Source: Coprinopsis marcescibilis
Taxonomy: Eukaryota > Basidiomycota > Agaricomycetes > Agaricales > Psathyrellaceae
NCBI GenBank assembly: GCA_004369085.1
Contig: ML210164.1
Location: 25,675 to 89,674, forward strand
DNA length: 64,000 bases
Direction: 5' to 3'
The notes under the pieces were generated by a model. The model saw nothing but the letters and a program-made list of their open reading frames with translations, was not told the origin of the DNA and did no database searches. Positions 36,914 through 48,268 of the stretch are shown here, piece by piece (within the stretch, counting starts at the first letter, position 1; every line of letters starts with the position of its first letter). The position numbers and the translations under genes were made by a program.

Positions 36914-37461
36914 ACCACATCTTCTCTTCCGCTTGGCTGTGCAACATATCGCCACCTTTTAAGCCCTCTCCGTCGGCATACGCACGGGAACTCTACTGTG
37001 CCCGGAGTCCTTCAGCTTTCCTGATTCACTTTTCTCATATCATGGACCATATCTACACTCGCTCATTATGAAGACTTGCTACTTCAAGAACTATTGTCAC
37101 GCTTGACGCCTGACGACCGATATCAAATATCATTGTCGCTCATTTTATCATATGGCTCACTTTCTTTCCTACCTCTCTACACGACGACTGATTGATATCT
37201 CACACATGCTTGTGGCCCTCTAACCCCAGTTTCTATTAATCATCTACCATCTAATCAGTCCTTTCTTGTCAACCCACTCTCATTTTCCTTATCACCTTGC
37301 CTCCTCCTCATACCAGATCTATATCTATTGATACCTTCTGTCTCTTTCACGAACCTAAATGACCTCCCCAAAAATTCACAATAAATAGAAAAGTTGAATA
37401 CATAATACATGTTGACACATGGAAATCACACTGCATATATTGAGCTATTACGGGACTACCT
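36914..37461. other. 3' flanks of two convergent genes
   Basis: This pyrimidine-rich plus-strand stretch between the C2H2 gene and the Cys-knuckle gene has no coding signal. AATAAATAG at about 37380 could serve as a polyadenylation-like signal. Confidence 0.4.
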
Positions 37462-39103
37462 TTACTGTGAAGCGTTCGCAGCACCCTTGCCAGTCAAGCC
37501 TACACTATTCCCCATCAGCACTGACGCACCCTTCACTGGTGGACGGACCACCTGGGCCTCATCCTCCTCATCCTCCTCCTCCTGTCCCATCGCAGCATAA
37601 CTTCCAGTGGCACCATACCCAGGGATCCCATTGTTACTGATGCCATACGTAAGATTACCACCAGAGTACACCCCGGCACCAATAACACCACCGCCCTGTT
37701 GCCCATTAACCAAGGTCGCATCATCGTCACCTTCCTCCAACGCAACATTCATACTAGCTTCATAATGTTTACTTAACGATTCTTCCCTGCAGGACCTGCT
37801 GCAGAAATAGTCGGTATGGCTTTGAGGGCGTGTGAGGCACATGATACAAGCTGGGGCAAGGCCTGTAGCGACAGCGTCCCTGTTGAGGGAAAAGGAACGA
37901 TGGGGATTAGCACAGGATAAACAAGGAGCACCGCAGGAGGGGTTTTTAATAAGCAGGGTATGGTGCCCAGTAGCATAATATAGAAAGGAAGCCGAGTGAA
38001 TAGAATATAAACTCACTCGCGATGCCTCTGCGAACAATAATCACTCGTCTTCAAGCCTTTCGCGTCGACGTGGACAGGCTTCCCGCAGCCAGGGATAAGG
38101 CACTCAAGATTGTCGGAAGGTTGTTTGCTACCGCCGAACCCACCGTTGCCGCTGCCGTTGCTGTTGTGATTGACTGCGTTGAGCCTTATCAAGCTCCCAT
38201 CCTGTGTACGAAAGAGGCAGTGGACGTACCGTGTGAACCTGGGTTGAGGAATGGGTTGTTCGCGCCAAAGGGCTGCTGCTGCTGCTGGTATTGAGATTGT
38301 GCATGTGCATGCGCTTGCGAAGCAGCGAACTGGGCTGACGGGCCGTTGGCGTTGGTATTACCGTTGGTTTGGAGTGGGTTGCCAGCATTAAGGAGCGCTT
38401 GGACTTGAGGCATCTGTTGCACTACGAGCTCTACGAACGAATCAAAATGAGCACAAAGTTCCGTAAAATATGTCTGTGATACGTACTGGCAATCTGGATA
38501 GGATCGAACGCCAAAGGCTGTTGAGCCTGCTGCTGCTGCTTCGCATACCCGTTTGCATTCGCATTTCCGGGCCCTCTGTTCTGGTTGTTGTTGCTCGGTC
38601 CGGCTCGAGCTTTACCCGTGGCTACATTTGCATTCGGATTTGCGCCTGCAACGGGATTGAAGTTGGCGTTCACGTTACCGCCAGGGTTGGCGAGGCTGGC
38701 GCAGTTCTTGCCACAGTAGTCAAAGTTTTGGAACTTTTGTTTCTTGTGGCAGTGCTACATATGTGGATGTTAGATCGAACAGCGATAAGGCAGAATAGGA
38801 AGACGAGGATTGTGGAACGGCAGACCAAGGTTGCTACATGGGCCAAAGGGCACAAGGAGCACTGATCGAGGTGGCTATTATGGTGATAGAAAGACGTACG
38901 TTGCACAGTGTAGCAGCCTGTGTCGCGCAAGTCTTTGAGCAATAGGCGTGGTTGCTGAACCTGGGCTTCTGGTGGCAATACTGAAAGATGCGGTTGATCA
39001 GTTGGAACGATGAAATCGATAAGGGAGATCGACGTACACCACATAATTGGTTGGCCGCAAAGGTTTGAGCGGGTGGTTGGTTACGGTTCATAGTGGTAGC
39101 CAT
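37462..39103 (-). CDS. Cys-knuckle array protein related to the ART zinc modules, no catalytic domain
   Basis: Six exons fit: 39103-39038, 38980-38900, 38754-38487, 38430-38230, 38173-38017 and 37879-37462 (396 residues). Knuckles of the form CxxC-x11-CxxxC occur in CGYCHQKPRFSNHAYCSKTC, CNHCHKKQKFQNFDYCGKNC and CIMCLTRPQSHTDYFCSRSC. A Cx4C...CxxxH variant is CLIPGCGKPV...YCSQRH. Asn/Gln/Ala-rich linkers separate them, and the last 110 residues are Gly rich and acidic. The same knuckles, in the same order, stand before the ADP-ribosyltransferase domains at 44703 and 44213. Here the transferase is absent. Each knuckle probably binds zinc. A role as adaptor or nucleic-acid/protein binder in the same pathway is inference. 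The third intron boundary in the fourth exon (38229-38174) is chosen by frame. Confidence 0.75.
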
Positions 39104-39599
39104 GAAAGATTATGGTGTCTGTGTCGAGGGAACGCGAAGTTCGTGATGGAAATGGTGAGTTAGTCAGGACCGGAGAGACCCTGTCTTTAATAGCACGCAT
39201 GTCCCAAGAAGCTCAAACACCCATGTGCGTGACGAGGTATGCTGGTAGCCTCGAGGATCGCTGACCTCAAACACATCAGAGGACAGGATCACCACAAACA
39301 ACGGTCAACGCAACAATCTGCATCAAAATTACGGACAATCAAAAATGCGGGGAAGGTCACAAACAATGCATTACGGTGAAGTGAACACGTGTAAGTAAAA
39401 CGCACTATTATCATACGTGGGGATGCACAGCATGGTTTGTCGTGAGTGGAATTGAAACGAGAAAAGATGAAAGAAAGAGTGTGGCAGATAGAGACACAAG
39501 GAGGAGGACACGAGGCGCAGATGCGAAGAAATAGCGATAATCGATGGAACGGAATTGAACGGGACATAAGGGGTAGAACCGATATAGAAAATCAAGCAG

Positions 39600-40725
39600 T
39601 CAAGGCAATTCGCGTAACTTTGTCCTCAGTTTCTCGAGGGCTTTTCCGAGTTCATTACGTCCCCGTCGATCGGCACCAACGCCCCAGAATGCGTCCTTGT
39701 CAGAATCCTGATGGGCACAAACGGAGTGAGTAAATTGATGAGGAAGGTTTGTGCGAATGGGGAATAAATGATTTAACCCACCTCGATGAGTTCCGCATCT
39801 CCCGTAGAAAGCAGTTCCGCTTTTAGGTCCAGATGTTGGGTAAACTTGTGCCAAAGGGCTATCTCCATCTGCAAAGGAAAATGAATTAGATCAAACAGGT
39901 TATGAATCAAACGGGAGTATTGCATACCTTTTCGATGTTTACTTTCTTCCAATCTGAGCGGACTTCAGGTTGGAAGCGGCGGGCCTCTGAAAATGCGACG
40001 CTTGGTCGTTCGGAGCATGTTCGGATGTGTTCTGCGAGGTTAGGCCGGTGCCCATGGAACTGCAGAAGTGGACAAGAAGAAGAATAATCGGTCAATGCAC
40101 AGTAAAGGAGATTGCTGTTGCATACCTTGAACGATTGGAACAAATGTTCGCTTGTTGGATACCTCTTGCCCTTGTAGACGACAGGGTGTGCAGAAAAGTT
40201 CGTGAAGCCGTAATGTGGATCCTGTTTATGGTAAAACAAGATCTGCGGGCGTGATTTGACGGGGCTGCGCTTGGGCGACCCAGGGGGCGTGGTTATCTTC
40301 TGCAAAAACCTCGACACACTACGAGGACTCGGCTGAGATGGTTGGAAGGTGCTAATTCGTGCACCTTGGGATGGTACTGTCGGTTGGTAAACAGCATTGG
40401 AATCAGAACCCGAGCCGTCGTCCTCTGAGATGAAGAATTGGGTCTCGACGAGGGACTGTGTGCGGCGAATACCATCGCCAGCGTCATCTTGCTCACCCTG
40501 TGAACCATGATCAGCCATGCTGAAGACGGCGTTCAAACTTTGAGTGTCCCATTCCGATGGGTCCATGTCGGAAGTGACATAGACCGTCCGCTTCCTCTCC
40601 TCGATGCGGTATTGTTTCGGTGCCGTCGGAGACCCCCGGTTCGCCCCAAATGTCGACAGTGGTAAAGACTTGGTCTGCGTCGTTGGTGACGTTATGATAG
40701 TGACTGTCTTCCGATTGGCAGCCAT
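39600..40725 (-). CDS. NADAR-domain (YbiA/DUF1768-like) protein
   Basis: Exons 40725-40126, 40059-39928, 39868-39782 and 39707-39600 give 308 residues. The first 165 residues are low in complexity and Ser/Pro/Thr rich. The NADAR domain follows: ILFYHKQDPHYGFTNFSAHP, YPTSEHLFQSFKFHGHRPNL, HIRTCSERPSVAFSEARRF, RSDWKKVNIEKMEIALWHKF and AFWGVGADRRGRNELGKAL. Members of this family have been reported to cleave N-glycosidic bonds of ADP-ribosyl compounds, including ADP-ribosylated guanine, and to act with DarT-type transferases. The protein stands between Cys-knuckle and PARP-like genes, which suggests it removes ADP-ribose placed by their products. That link is inference. No signal peptide or membrane helix is seen. 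Confidence 0.9.
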
Positions 40726-41419
40726 GGTGAAATATTGCCCGAGGTACAGCAAGAATAACAAGAATAACGAGAGGTGTAAAGCGAAAGTTCAGTTAGAATA
40801 AGCGTGGTCAAACCGAAATTGCGCGCGAGAACCCTTTCAAGTAGGCTGGATACTATCCAATGGTAAGGATCGAAGCATATTTGAGGCTGTTCAGCCTCGC
40901 TGTAAACGCATTGTCGTATCGATGATCAATGGCCTGGCGAGCAACGTGCTTGCCACACTCTTGCGAGCGATGCAGAATGTTTGGCATCATGCTCCGGAAC
41001 AAGCAAAATCTTGTGACCGTGTAACTTCGCGCTCGGACCATGTGGCCATCGCGGCGGGAAACCCGACGCCGCCATTGAAAGTTGTTGTCTTTCTCCTCGT
41101 CCACAACGTTGATCACGACGACCACAGTTAGCTGAAGCTTTCACTTTACTCTTCATTTATAATGCATATCAGACGTTTTTATGAAACTAGTTCAAGTATT
41201 GGCTGCGAGACGATGACCGGTCGTCCGCAAGCGGCAGACATCTTCATCAAAACACGCGACGACGGCATTGCCTAAACGCGTTTCGCTTTCATTCATGGCG
41301 CACAGCTCATACCCCGTAAACAACACGCCTATCGCAGGTTGACAACAAGGAAACAATGTTGTATAAATCTACCCAATCGTACTGAAAGCTGAAGGTACGT
41401 TTCGTCTGGTAATCACGCG
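40726..41419. promoter_or_regulatory. Divergent promoter region of the NADAR and PARP-like (41420) genes
   Basis: About 690 bases separate two divergent start codons. TATAAAT at 41362-41368 lies 52 bases before the plus-strand ATG. No convincing coding frame is present, so the two genes probably share this control region. Confidence 0.5.
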
Positions 41420-42470
41420 ATGTCAGCAATCATTGACGAGTTCAGCTTCAAGCACCCTCAGAATCAAGGCTGCGGTACGCACAAGCGTCTAGTACCCCTA
41501 GCAAAATCCGATGCAAAGTATAACGAAGGTGCGAAAGATCTCTTTCATTGCATAGCTTTCGGTTGGATTAAGACCTTCCAGTTTCCAAGAGTTTCAAGAA
41601 GGGTTGGAAACATCCCAAGAAGAAACGGCCGCATATCTACACAATTTTTCGAGTAACTGTTCCAGATCATGTCTTGCGCCCATTCCATCAGTATCGGTAT
41701 GTACAAGTCTACCTGTTTATGAGCGATGTATAGCTAAGTGACGAATAATTAGGGCTAGAGTCGCAGCTGCGCCAGGACTCGCTGGGAGGGTCAAGAACCC
41801 GGCAAACGAGCACCTGCTGTTCCACGGAACGACACGCTCCTGTCTGTTGGGAGAAGATGGTCGCAGTACCAGGCTCTGCAATCTTCCTCTGTGCAGCCTA
41901 TGTTGTGTAATCAGAAACTCATTCAGCATCGACAAATGCGGTTCGAAGCACCGTTTCAAGAGGTAAGCAACATTCACCTACCCCGCGACACATCCGATGA
42001 TAAGATTGGGCGCGCTATAGGTTTGGAACTGGTATCTATACCACATCATGTTCGTCAAGTAAGACCCTCTTTACTTTGTATTATATTTGGCTCTGACCTT
42101 ATTGCTGTAGAAGCAGATGACTATACTGCGAACATTGAGCAAACGTCGAACCTCAGGGTGATCCTTGTGAACCGAGTTATCGTTGGGAAACCTCACCGGC
42201 GGAAAAAGAATGCGACGAGCCTCACAGAGCCTCCTTGCGGCTTTCACTCGGTGAGTACTCAGCCTCTTTCACATTGTAGCACTCACTCTTATGTGCATTC
42301 AGGTCATTGGCGAACCAGGAATTGACTTAAATTACGAAGAAACGGTCATATATGACAACGACGCCATACGACCGGCATATATTATTGTCTACGGCGATCC
42401 TCCACCACCACCGAAATCCAGATTCAAGAGCATAATCGCTACCCTGTTCAAAACCCCACTGGCGACATAA
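41420..42470 (+). CDS. PARP-like ADP-ribosyltransferase without zinc module (ART-B)
   Basis: Exons 41420-41528, 41582-41696, 41753-41962, 42021-42058, 42111-42250 and 42303-42470 join in frame to give 259 residues. A short N-terminus and a helical part (KSFKKGWKHPKKKRP, IYTIFRVTVPDHVLRPFHQY) precede the catalytic fold. The three catalytic positions of the H-Y-E type are all present: His in LLFHGTTRSC, Tyr in RFGTGIYTTS and Glu in NYEETVIYDNDAIRP. Such domains transfer ADP-ribose from NAD+ to protein or nucleic acid. A Cys-rich insert (CNLPLCSLCCVIRNSF) is shared with the neighbours. Unlike them it has no Cys knuckles. The start is the first ATG after a TATA box. Targets are unknown. Confidence 0.85.
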
Positions 42471-42816
42471 CTACGACGCACACAACTAAAACACTTATCA
42501 TTATTCATTATTTATGCGGCATATGTCGCCAAAAGTCTTTGGTTAAAGATAGCTAGGTAAGCACCTTCCAATACTCTAACCGAAAGCGCCACCTAATTCA
42601 ACCAGGTGTTATACGGACGCTATGAACATTATGGGCCCACATGAACGACTTATGACCACCACGTTATGCCATATGATCACTTGCAAAGCACATTCGTCAA
42701 CATCAACCGTTCGCTTCATATATGCGCATGAACATTCACATCTACGTTTATTAGAATAAATTACTAATTCACATTCACATGCCTTATTCCCCTTCTCCAC
42801 CTGGCTTTCACTTTCC

Positions 42817-44213
42817 TTAACGCGTATACATGACCACATAGACTGGAAGGATAGCATCGGACGTTGGTACCCAGAGAGATTCTTCCTCGTTCTAGCCATG
42901 TTTATTCAGTTTCCGCATCTGCGCGTTTGCCTTTGGAAATTGGGTACTCACCGCACATTGACCAGGCTCGACGCAGATATCGCAGGCGATCATTACCCGG
43001 AATGGAGACGAGGTGCAGGAGGTAGCAAAGCGGTCGGCCAATGCAGGATTCCGGTACGAATAAATCCCCTCTCCAAATCTAATTCCAGCCGATTAACGAT
43101 TCCTGATTACAGGGCCACTTACAAGTACAGTCAGGAGCTCACCTTCCCTTGTTAAATGGCACCCCGAATGCGAGCGATTTGAAGGAAGATTTAACGATAC
43201 TGCATATTCCGCAAGATTTGAAGCTGCAGAGAGCGGAATCCTTGTAACCGAGGTCGCAGATACACTGCGAGCTATGGAAGGTCCGGATTTCTGCGAGGGA
43301 GGGGCTGATGGCTCTGTCAGGATTTGTCGTGGACCGTTAACCGTCGAGCGTGCCACAGGTACAGAACGCGGCACACACCTGTACTGATCGTACCTCATGC
43401 GGCTCTCTCGCGGCGAAATGACCTCGTACACCCTCTCAAATGAAGGAGGGTTGGGGTTGTTGCTCTCGCTTGATTCCCATTCACTTAGGAACTGCGCTCG
43501 TACTGTGGATGTCCAGTTAGTTTCACTCGGTGTTGCGTTGTGATGAAGCCAAACTCACGGTTCTTGAAAGTAGCGCCATCGGGTTTAAGCTCTCTGAGGC
43601 GAGGGTTACCTCGCGACTGTCGCTCGCAAGCCAGGCAGAGTTCACCAACGCTTCGTGGCTGGACCTTACAAAAGTCGCAGCCCGGAGCCTTGCCTAGCCT
43701 CACGCCATCCCTGAAGCAGAACGAAAAAGGGAGTTACTGGGAGTCAGCACATCTCACATTAACGAAGACAAAGCAACGGTGAATCAATCACGCGGTGTGA
43801 TAATGAAGACACGCCAACGAACAACATGTTAAGGCTTACCTTGCATGGACATCGGAACAAAAGTTTGCGAATGCAGGTTTCCCTGTCGCGCGGCACCCAC
43901 GAAGTAGGCAAGCAGCTGGACTGGGACCTTGCCCGCTCCTTGCACAACTCCTGCTGCAAAAAGGGTGCTTGAATCCATTATCGACAAATTTCGGCTTCTT
44001 TCCGCAAATCTATGGGGTGATCAGTAATAGGTAGGTTGTTCTCATTCGGGTTGGACGATTTGGGAAACAAGCATTGACTTTTAGATGGAATGACAGGTCA
44101 GATGTGCTCACCTTGCAGAGATCGATTGCGGGAGGACTGTTGGGACTGGGGGAAGCGGAACCGTGGCGCAGGTTCGCACCCCAGTTGACAACGTTCTTGA
44201 CAAGAGACGGCAT
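42817..44213 (-). CDS. Cys-knuckle plus degenerate PARP-like domain (ART-C)
   Basis: Seven exons fit one frame: 44213-44112, 44009-43840, 43710-43559, 43502-43379, 43313-43143, 43078-42952 and 42891-42817 (306 residues). Knuckles CKICGKKPKFVDNGFKHPFC and CLLRGCRATGKPAFANFC, then CDFCKVQPRSVGELC, come before FERVYEVISPRESRMRYDQY and the ART domain. The His is kept but its HG neighbour is lost (TFHSSQCIC; His codon 43276-43274). The Tyr is kept in GRFGEGIYS. The position of the catalytic Glu is Ser (EESLWVPTSDAILP; Ser codon 42879-42877). By family logic it should not make poly(ADP-ribose) and may be inactive or only bind NAD. The intact splicing argues against simple decay. Confidence 0.78.
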
Positions 44214-44702
44214 GGTGAAAGTTCGGGTTCAAGAAGGGTTCTTCAATGATCGATTCAACTTGCTCCTCCTACTTTGTGTTCTGGGTTGATATATGCGATA
44301 ACTTATCGCAATTCTATAGATCGACCTCGCCTGGACCATGCGCCTGCCTCGTTCCTCTGCTCGTGGTGTATCTGAAGAATGTAACAGGACAGCGATCATC
44401 CCTCATCATTCACCATCAATCAACACACTCACCAGAAAGCGTCGCGGCACCGCCCCCTCAAACACCATACCACGGAGTCACAAACCAAGGCCTCATGTCT
44501 ATCCATCGATGGGTTAGTTGTTCTGTTTCGGTTTAAAATCCTTTAAAGTTGTAATGACATCGATTTTGCCCGCCCTTTTCTGACAGATCGTAATCTCAGC
44601 TCTGCACACGCCAGCGACTTTCCAGCTGCATTCCATCATCGCTTTCCATCTTACAAACAACCCTTCAAGGCTCCAGTGGACTAGGACAAACTATTCATAG
44701 CC
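44214..44702. promoter_or_regulatory. Divergent promoter region of ART-C and ART-A
   Basis: About 490 bases lie between two divergent start codons. A/T-rich GTTTAAAATCCTTTAAAG occurs near 44531-44548, about 160 bases before the plus-strand ATG. No coding frame is convincing. Confidence 0.45.
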
Positions 44703-46542
44703 ATGGCGTCTATGGCTCAACATATCCCTATGGCCCTTTCATTCCTGAGCTCGGTGGCGAGTGGCTTGCATAAAGCTCACACTCCCGCTCCGCTTCCGCC
44801 TGCTCCTGCCGTACCTCTGCAGAATGTTTCAAACTTGCCCCCGGGCAATGCGACGTCCTCTGCGGGTAATTCTACTGGGGCAGTATCTGTGCCTTCGAAC
44901 ACCAGCGGCAACTCGACCGCCGGATCGAGTGGCATCGCCATCAGTCCCATAGCACTTTGTATTGTGAGTTTCTGTCTACGAGGCTTGCAAGCCGTTCAAC
45001 ATTAGCTGATGCCGTTACGATCTAGAGCTGTCAAGCCAAGCCTAAATACTTCGATGGAAGCAAGACCCATCCATACTGCAGCAAGACATGTGCTACCACA
45101 AAGCCCAAGTCTGCTCCCAACGGATTCAAGACCGGCTCCGGAGGCGCTAATGGGAATTGTGATGTAAGAGTTTCCACTGGAAGTGCAAGTGGACAGCGCA
45201 GGAAATGGGCGTTCTGACCATCTTTGCAAATAGTTCTGTCGTAATCGACCGAAGTACACCGATGGAGCCCGCACTCACGACTACTGCAGCAAAGCGTGCG
45301 CTAGGCACGCTAATCCCCAGCGAAAGCAATCTGCTCTCGCTCCCGCATCGGGCCAAAGTAAGCATCCTCCCTTTGATATGTACTTCCGCCGTAGGGTGAT
45401 TCACCGGTGTACGTAGCGTGTCAAGCACCTGGCTGCACCAACCCACCACATCCAACAGGCGATTACTGCTCCTTGGCACACAAGACGTAGGTAATTGTCT
45501 CATAACACGAGGCTATCATCCTGATTGTTCTGCATCCACGTTTGAACAGCTTGAGCGAGAACCTCTGCATCCTCTGTATGAAAGCTCCGAAGATGGCGAC
45601 GTCTCATTTCTGCTCTCAGACGTGCATTGATGATGCTGAGAAGAAAGGACCCTGCATCCTCGAGGTTCCCAACGGACATGTTACGTTCAAAAGTGGTAAG
45701 TCTAAGTCAAATGTTTTGCACCTCACAAGCTCCTTCCGACTAACCTTAATTTTTTTTTTGCGTAGTAGCCGATCAGTTCAAGGCGTCGTGGAGACACACC
45801 AACTCGACGTGCCCTACGGTACGCCGGATCTACAAGATCATACTACCGGCTAACAATTTGGCGACTTTTGACACCTACAAGTAAGTCTCGACCGCGACTC
45901 ATGTGATGTAATGTCGGTATCTGACATGCTTTCTCGCTCTAGGGCGAGCGTCGAGGCGAAAGGACAATTCGGTGCTCAAGGTCGTTCGCCTGGAAATGAG
46001 AACCGACGATGGCATGGTACCCGAAGGGCCTGCAACCTAGGAGACAAGGGGCACCTCCAGTTCTGTTCGACGCAAACCTGCTCCCTCTGTTCGATCATCC
46101 GCAACTCCTACGACATTTCATTGTGGGGAAAGAAGACTGGTTGGGGAAGGTTGGTTTATTCGTTCTGACTATTGCGCTCTACTTGATCTGAATCGCTTAC
46201 ATAGGTTCGGAAAGGGAATTTACACTTCGTCCACGTCTTCAAAGTAAGAACTTACCTCTACTCTGCCTTCTTCATTGCCCTTACTTGATGGTACCCACGT
46301 GCAGGTCCAACGATTACTCCCATAATGACTGCAAGTCCCAGCTGAAGGCTATCCTTCTGAACAAGGTTGTCGTTGGGAAGGGCTGCAAGATGCTGCAAGA
46401 TAGCACGAGTTTGACGGCAGCACCTGCAGGGTTCGATTCCGTGTTGGCTGAGAAGGGAGGGAGTCTGAACTACGACGAATTGGTGGTATACACCAATGAT
46501 GCCATTCGACCCTCTTTCCTTGTCATGTACGACGAGCCTTGA
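44703..46542 (+). CDS. Cys-knuckle PARP-like ADP-ribosyltransferase (ART-A)
   Basis: Nine exons fit one frame: 44703-44963, 45026-45163, 45234-45357, 45417-45486, 45550-45695, 45766-45880, 45943-46149, 46205-46243 and 46305-46542 (445 residues). A Pro/Ser/Asn-rich N-terminus is followed by knuckles CISCQAKPKYF...YCSKTC, CDFCRNRPKYT...YCSKAC, CQAPGCTNPP...YCSLAH and CILCMKAPKMATSHFCSQTC. A linker (SVADQFKASWRH) leads to the transferase domain. Catalytic His (RRWHGTRRAC), Tyr (RFGKGIYTSS) and Glu (NYDELVVYTNDAIRP) are all present. Expected reaction: ADP-ribose transfer from NAD+. The knuckles likely bind zinc and select the target. Several introns fall exactly between knuckles. It is divergent from ART-C. 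Confidence 0.87.
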
Positions 46543-46730
46543 CGACTTGACGCTCTTGCATGTTGCTACTACCCATTTCAGATCTATTTATTACTTTCGT
46601 ATTTCGATAATCTCAGCGGGAGTATCCCAGTGTCTGCATTGCATAATCATAAAACATCTATATATATCGCAATCAGACGGTACTAAGCCAAAAACAGGAG
46701 GAGAAAACGATGCAACAAGATCCGGGAGAA

Positions 46731-47463
46731 TCAACGGGGAGCAAACAACATTGACGCTCTGCTCATCACAGAGAAGGGGCGAGAATTCAAACTCCAAGCA
46801 TCCCGTGCAGAATGCCAGGCCAGCCACATGACAGTCGCCATGCCTCCTGTCAAAATCAAACTGTCGAACAAAGAACACGGGGTGTGGCGACGACGGAGAA
46901 AGAAAAACGCATCCAAAGCATAATCAGTTCTAGAAAAAGCCGCGAAAATAAAGGAAAGCTATCCTCACCTCTCAACAACAGCGACGGCTGTTGATGTGGC
47001 GCATGTCATTGCGGCGGACACGGGATGAAATCAGAATGGTCTGCGACTTATCGATAGGCAGATCACTCACCGAATACAGCTCGAATATGCCCGCAATACG
47101 CAGCGTCTCCGCATGTCGTCAGGTCCATGAGCAGACGAGGAACGGCACCGTTGGTGAGACCTGCACCCACAATCCAGAAAATCCAGGTCACCAGGATCCA
47201 GATGCTCTGGGAACCGACAGACACGATTGGGTATTTTGACCAAGTCGGGTGCACGAAAAGCATGCTATATGCACCGGCCGTGATAGTCGTCCAGCATGAT
47301 GAGAACCTGAGGTGGCCGTAAACATGGGGGGCACGCGCATGACGGTAGGTGTGTGGCACGTCTGGAAAGCTCACATGAGAAAACGTATCGCAGTCAATGC
47401 TGGTACGTTGGGGTAGTTGTGGTGAAATCGGTACTGAAGCAAGAGCCAGCTCGCGATGGCAAC
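46731..47463 (-). CDS. MARVEL-like four-helix membrane protein, 5' end unresolved
   Basis: The 3' exons 47463-47375, 47306-47071, 46987-46969 and 46860-46731 join in frame and encode 157 residues. They contain hydrophobic segments VAIASWLLLQ, LTAIRFLMFSSCWTTITAGA, SQSIWILVTWIFWIVGAGL and AVFAVAVVESLILTGGMATV, the layout of MARVEL-type membrane proteins common in mushrooms. One exon is only 19 bases, but without it the last helix is broken. Exons upstream of 47463 are unclear. A frame at 47491-47890 with a hydrophobic ITSLTACITLMISLSYLVAL could supply the first helix, but I found no clean splice join. Function is unknown; proteins of this type are often at membrane contact or trafficking sites. 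Confidence 0.6.
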
Positions 47464-48268
47464 CTTCAAAAAGGACCAGGTAGGCGTGCGTCAAGTTCGG
47501 CGCTGCTTGCAGAGGAGAACCCGAATACTGTACCTCGCAGAGGCTTGTGAGCACCAGAACAACATATGCATCTGGTTACAACTTGTAAGGAACAATACAA
47601 TTGAAATCGCATTCTTTGACGCACATGGTGCATATCGTTGGATCCACACTCCAGAGACCTTGTTTAACGCTTTGGGATGCGCTTGTGCGTATTTGTAGAC
47701 TCTGGACAGTGCTACCAGGTAAGAAAGGGAAATCATCAACGTGATACATGCAGTCAAGCTGGTAATTGTCGTCGTCAAGTATTCCGTGGTCGAGAACGCC
47801 ATTTCGTCTGGGATCTGGTTGGATTGCGTCGCATTCGCCCGAGGGAAGAGAGTCACAAGTATGGACACTGGTGCCATTCCAAAGTGATATCTGGTTCTCA
47901 AGCGTTAGCGCGCCACGGATCCATTCCAGAAATAACTCACAACGCTGAACCAACAGACGAGAAAGGAGATGGAAGGAAAAGAATCGGAGCAAAATCATCG
48001 GATGACGACAAGCGTTTTGTACGGTGCATGGCTGCAACGTGGAAATACAGTCTCCGCGCAGGACTAAGTGCCTTTGTTGATGTCGCACATTAAAGCTAAC
48101 AGTTTGTCTGGACCGATGATCGTACTTGCAATTTAAATGGGCATGTGAAGTTAATGGGTGTCACAAGCTTTGTGTTTTCATGGGACATAAGCGCATAAGA
48201 CACGGGACATGCAAAAGTGTACGAGAAGTTATTCCCAGCGAACGATACTTCGGACAGCCAACCGGTAC
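47464..48268. other. Possible 5' exons of the MARVEL-like gene, then RPL4 3' flank
   Basis: A minus-strand frame of 136 codons (47901-47491) carries one hydrophobic segment and may belong to the MARVEL-like gene. The rest, 47900-48268, shows no gene and lies downstream of RPL4. Confidence 0.35.
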
